DNA of 15,649 bases from JAXHTH01 sp034211115 (lineage in GTDB: Bacteria > Planctomycetota > Phycisphaerae > Phycisphaerales > SM1A02). The translations under genes were made by a program, and so were the position numbers. Below are positions 14,123 through 15,649 of the stretch, piece by piece. The DNA is taken from contig JAXHTH010000159.1 in the NCBI GenBank assembly GCA_034211115.1, positions 1 through 15,649 of the forward strand, in the 5' to 3' direction. The first letter of the stretch is position 1. Each line of letters starts with the position of its first letter. The notes under the pieces are model-generated. The model was not told the DNA's origin, did no database searches, and saw only the letters and a program-made list of their open reading frames with translations.

Positions 14123-15445
14123 TCACGATGTCGCGTCGTCCTCCGGCTGCACCAGCGCGTTGTAGACAAGCTCGACAACCGCCTGGATCTCCACGCCGAG
14201 CTTGTAGTGCTTGCTGAGCTCCAGCAACTGATCGGCGCAGTTGTGGCACGGCGTGGCGACGATCTTCGCTCCGGTAACGCGGATCTGGTCAGCCTTGATG
14301 CGGCCGGAGGCGACGCGGCGCTCGCCGTACTCGGCCATCGACAGCATGCCGCCCCCGCCGCCGCAGCAGAAGTTGTCCTTTCGATTGGGCGACATCTCGC
14401 GGAAGTCCTTCACGACCTTCTTCAGGACGCGCCGCTGCGGTTCGCTGATCCCGCCCCACCGCACGAGGTTGCACGGGTCGTGGAGAGTGACGCGGTCGGG
14501 GTTCCGCGCCGGGTCCACCGTGATGCGTCCTGAATCGATGTACTCCTCGAGCAGTTCGAGAATGCTGCGCACCGGGACGGGATACCGCTGCCTCATCCAG
14601 TTGGGCCCTTCCCACCGAAACGAGCGGAACCCGTGGCCGCACTCCGAGAGGATGATCTCCTCCACCCCCAGCGCCCGGGCTTCCTCGATGACGCGACGCG
14701 TCAGCTCCCGCGCTGACACGTCATCGCCGGAGTAGAATCCGTAGTTCGTCACATCGTAGAACCTGCTGGACATCGTCCAGCTCTCTCCGGCCGCGTGGAA
14801 GACGCCCGCAGCGGCCATGAGAGAGAGCGGGAAGAACTTCACCTCGCGCGGATTCACCAGGTAGAGCACGCGCTTGCCCGGCTCGTCGACGTGAATCCGC
14901 ACGTTCTCATCGGACATCTCCAACTGGAGATCCTCGGACAGCCACTGGGCGGTGGAGAGAAGCTCCTCGGACGGGATCGCCATCTGGTTGCCCGTTTCAA
15001 GCTGGTTGTGCACCGTGCGCTGCAGGCCGTTGGGGACCTTGCCGGTCGCGGCCAGCACGTTCCGGCCGGCGCGCATGATCGAAGCAACGTCCAGACCGAC
15101 CGAGCAGTGCAGGCCGCAGCGCCCACAGGCGGTGCATCGACCGTAGACGGCCTCGACCAGTTCATCCAGCGCCCCGGGCGAGAGCGCTCTGGCCCCGACG
15201 AGCCACGGAAAAAAGCGGCCAAGGAAGGTGTGGTACCGGCGGTAGTGGCTGACCACCTTGGCCGCCTTCACCGGCGGCAGGTTCTCGGCCTCCGGCTCCG
15301 CCCGATGGATATGGCACGTCTCCGCGCACAGCCCGCAGCGCACGCAGGCATTGAGGTGGTAGGCGCCCAACCCGCGGATGGAGTCCTTCAGCGCGCGGCG
15401 CGCCGTTTCGGTCGTTCGGTCCGGATCATCATTCCTGGCCGGCAT
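14123..15445 (-). CDS. CCG-domain iron-sulfur protein (HdrD/DsrK/TmcB-like)
   Basis: This 440-residue cytoplasmic-side electron-transfer subunit carries two ferredoxin-type [4Fe-4S] motifs: C34-x2-C37-x2-C40-x3-C44 and C104-x2-C107-x2-C110-x3-C114. The C-terminal half carries a CCG domain: DPCNLVRWGGI with C325, NFCCGGGGG with C360-C361, and TPCHNC with C400 and C403. An earlier single CG motif (C269 in LSECGHGF) marks a degenerate first CCG domain. Such proteins reduce disulfides or pass electrons from membrane quinones via a noncubane cluster. Start: ATG at 15443-15445 with GGAG six nt upstream. The gene follows a NarI-like membrane subunit by 3 nt, the pairing seen in DsrMK, HmcEF and TmcBC complexes and in HdrDE. 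It ends at a hairpin shared with the desulfurase gene. The physiological partner is unknown. Confidence 0.9.
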   Translation of the reverse strand: MPARNDDPDRTTETARRALKDSIRGLGAYHLNACVRCGLCAETCHIHRAEPEAENLPPVKAAKVVSHYRRYHTFLGRFFPWLVGARALSPGALDELVEAVYGRCTACGRCGLHCSVGLDVASIMRAGRNVLAATGKVPNGLQRTVHNQLETGNQMAIPSEELLSTAQWLSEDLQLEMSDENVRIHVDEPGKRVLYLVNPREVKFFPLSLMAAAGVFHAAGESWTMSSRFYDVTNYGFYSGDDVSARELTRRVIEEARALGVEEIILSECGHGFRSFRWEGPNWMRQRYPVPVRSILELLEEYIDSGRITVDPARNPDRVTLHDPCNLVRWGGISEPQRRVLKKVVKDFREMSPNRKDNFCCGGGGGMLSMAEYGERRVASGRIKADQIRVTGAKIVATPCHNCADQLLELSKHYKLGVEIQAVVELVYNALVQPEDDATS

Positions 15446-15448
15446 CGG

Positions 15449-15649
15449 CTACTCCAGCCTCGCGGCGGGCGGGTATACGCCCCGGTATCCCAGCCGCCGA
15501 CCGTACTCGCCCCGGGCCACGAAGAAGAACACCGCGTGCCGGAGCTTCCCGAGCGGCAGATACATCAGCAGCAGGCCGGCGTAGATCAGCAGCGCGATCT
15601 CGCCTCCGCCCCCGGCGGCCGGCGTGAAACACGCGAACGCGAGGAGGCC
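15449..15649 (-). CDS. C-terminus of a NarI/HdrE-like membrane cytochrome b subunit (cut by window edge)
   Basis: Only the last 66 codons are in the window; the gene continues past the right edge, so no start codon can be seen. Hand translation gives a hydrophobic stretch (GEIALLIYAGLLLMYLPLGKLRH, in two parts) and then HAVFFFVARGEYGRRLGYRGVYPP before the stop TAG (15449-15451). The helix ending in LPLGKLRHAVFFF followed by GxRGVYP resembles the end of the NarI-like b-type cytochromes that anchor DsrMK-, Hmc- and Tmc-type complexes, which take electrons from or to quinone. The heme-ligating histidines of the earlier helices lie outside; H in KLRHAVFF is visible. The CCG iron-sulfur gene begins 3 nt downstream, so the two are surely co-transcribed. 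Confidence 0.75.
   Translation of the reverse strand, partial: GLLAFACFTPAAGGGGEIALLIYAGLLLMYLPLGKLRHAVFFFVARGEYGRRLGYRGVYPPAARLE

Noticed and set aside
12769..14178. 469-codon minus-strand frame opposite the cysteine-desulfurase-family gene
   Set aside because: It has no family similarity and is exactly antisense to a gene with intact PLP and catalytic motifs, a promoter and a ribosome-binding site.
1..15649. Mobile elements, CRISPR, tRNA or rRNA
   Set aside because: No transposase or integrase motif, no terminal inverted repeats, no regularly spaced repeats of CRISPR length, and no cloverleaf or rRNA-like stretch was found on reading through.

Overview
The window is GC-rich bacterial chromosome with densely packed genes on both strands. 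Nothing in it looks like a plasmid, phage, insertion sequence, CRISPR array, tRNA or rRNA. Several features together suggest a planctomycete-like organism, perhaps Phycisphaerae: very high GC, a secreted protein with a pseudopilin-like tail, an archaeal-style alanine-type aminotransferase, a minimal Ser/Thr kinase beside a PP2C phosphatase, and a membrane cytochrome plus CCG iron-sulfur pair. This assignment is inference; no marker gene is present to prove it.

Layout. 2-643 (+) is the end of a membrane protein, perhaps a GT39-like glycosyltransferase. It converges, across an array of 8-bp repeats, on a minus-strand pair: a secreted protein of unknown function (1759-3210) followed by thioredoxin reductase trxB (671-1699). 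A 331-bp divergent region with a long leader hairpin leads into a class I aminotransferase (3542-4753, +). A strong hairpin at 4771-4800 separates it from a converging minus-strand cluster: GT2 glycosyltransferase (5998-6711), PA2779-like small membrane protein (5483-5914), and PA2778-like C39 cysteine peptidase (4825-5499). Going right on the plus strand come a POT/PTR peptide transporter (6967-8640) with a 9-bp-stem terminator hairpin, a formylglycine-generating-enzyme-like lipoprotein (8833-9783), a PP2C phosphatase (9975-10811), a reduced protein kinase (10879-11613), a GmhA-type phosphoheptose isomerase (11706-12278), a DsrE-family protein (12339-12689) and a cysteine-desulfurase-family enzyme (12880-14076). 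A hairpin at 14103-14118 separates these from a minus-strand redox operon: a NarI-like membrane cytochrome subunit cut by the window edge (15449-15649) and a CCG-domain iron-sulfur protein (14123-15445).

Genes likely to work together: the kinase and PP2C phosphatase as an antagonistic phospho-signalling pair; the cysteine-desulfurase-like enzyme and DsrE protein as a sulfur (persulfide) donor-acceptor pair; the membrane cytochrome and CCG protein as a quinone-linked thiol/disulfide or electron-transfer complex; and the PA2779/PA2778 pair, a conserved but uncharacterised membrane-protein/peptidase module, here preceded by a glycosyltransferase. No single locus is clearly a new system. The best candidates for follow-up are the PA2779/PA2778 module, the minimal kinase/PP2C pair, the FGE-like protein whose core motif is replaced by a cysteine cluster, and the structured leader of the aminotransferase.
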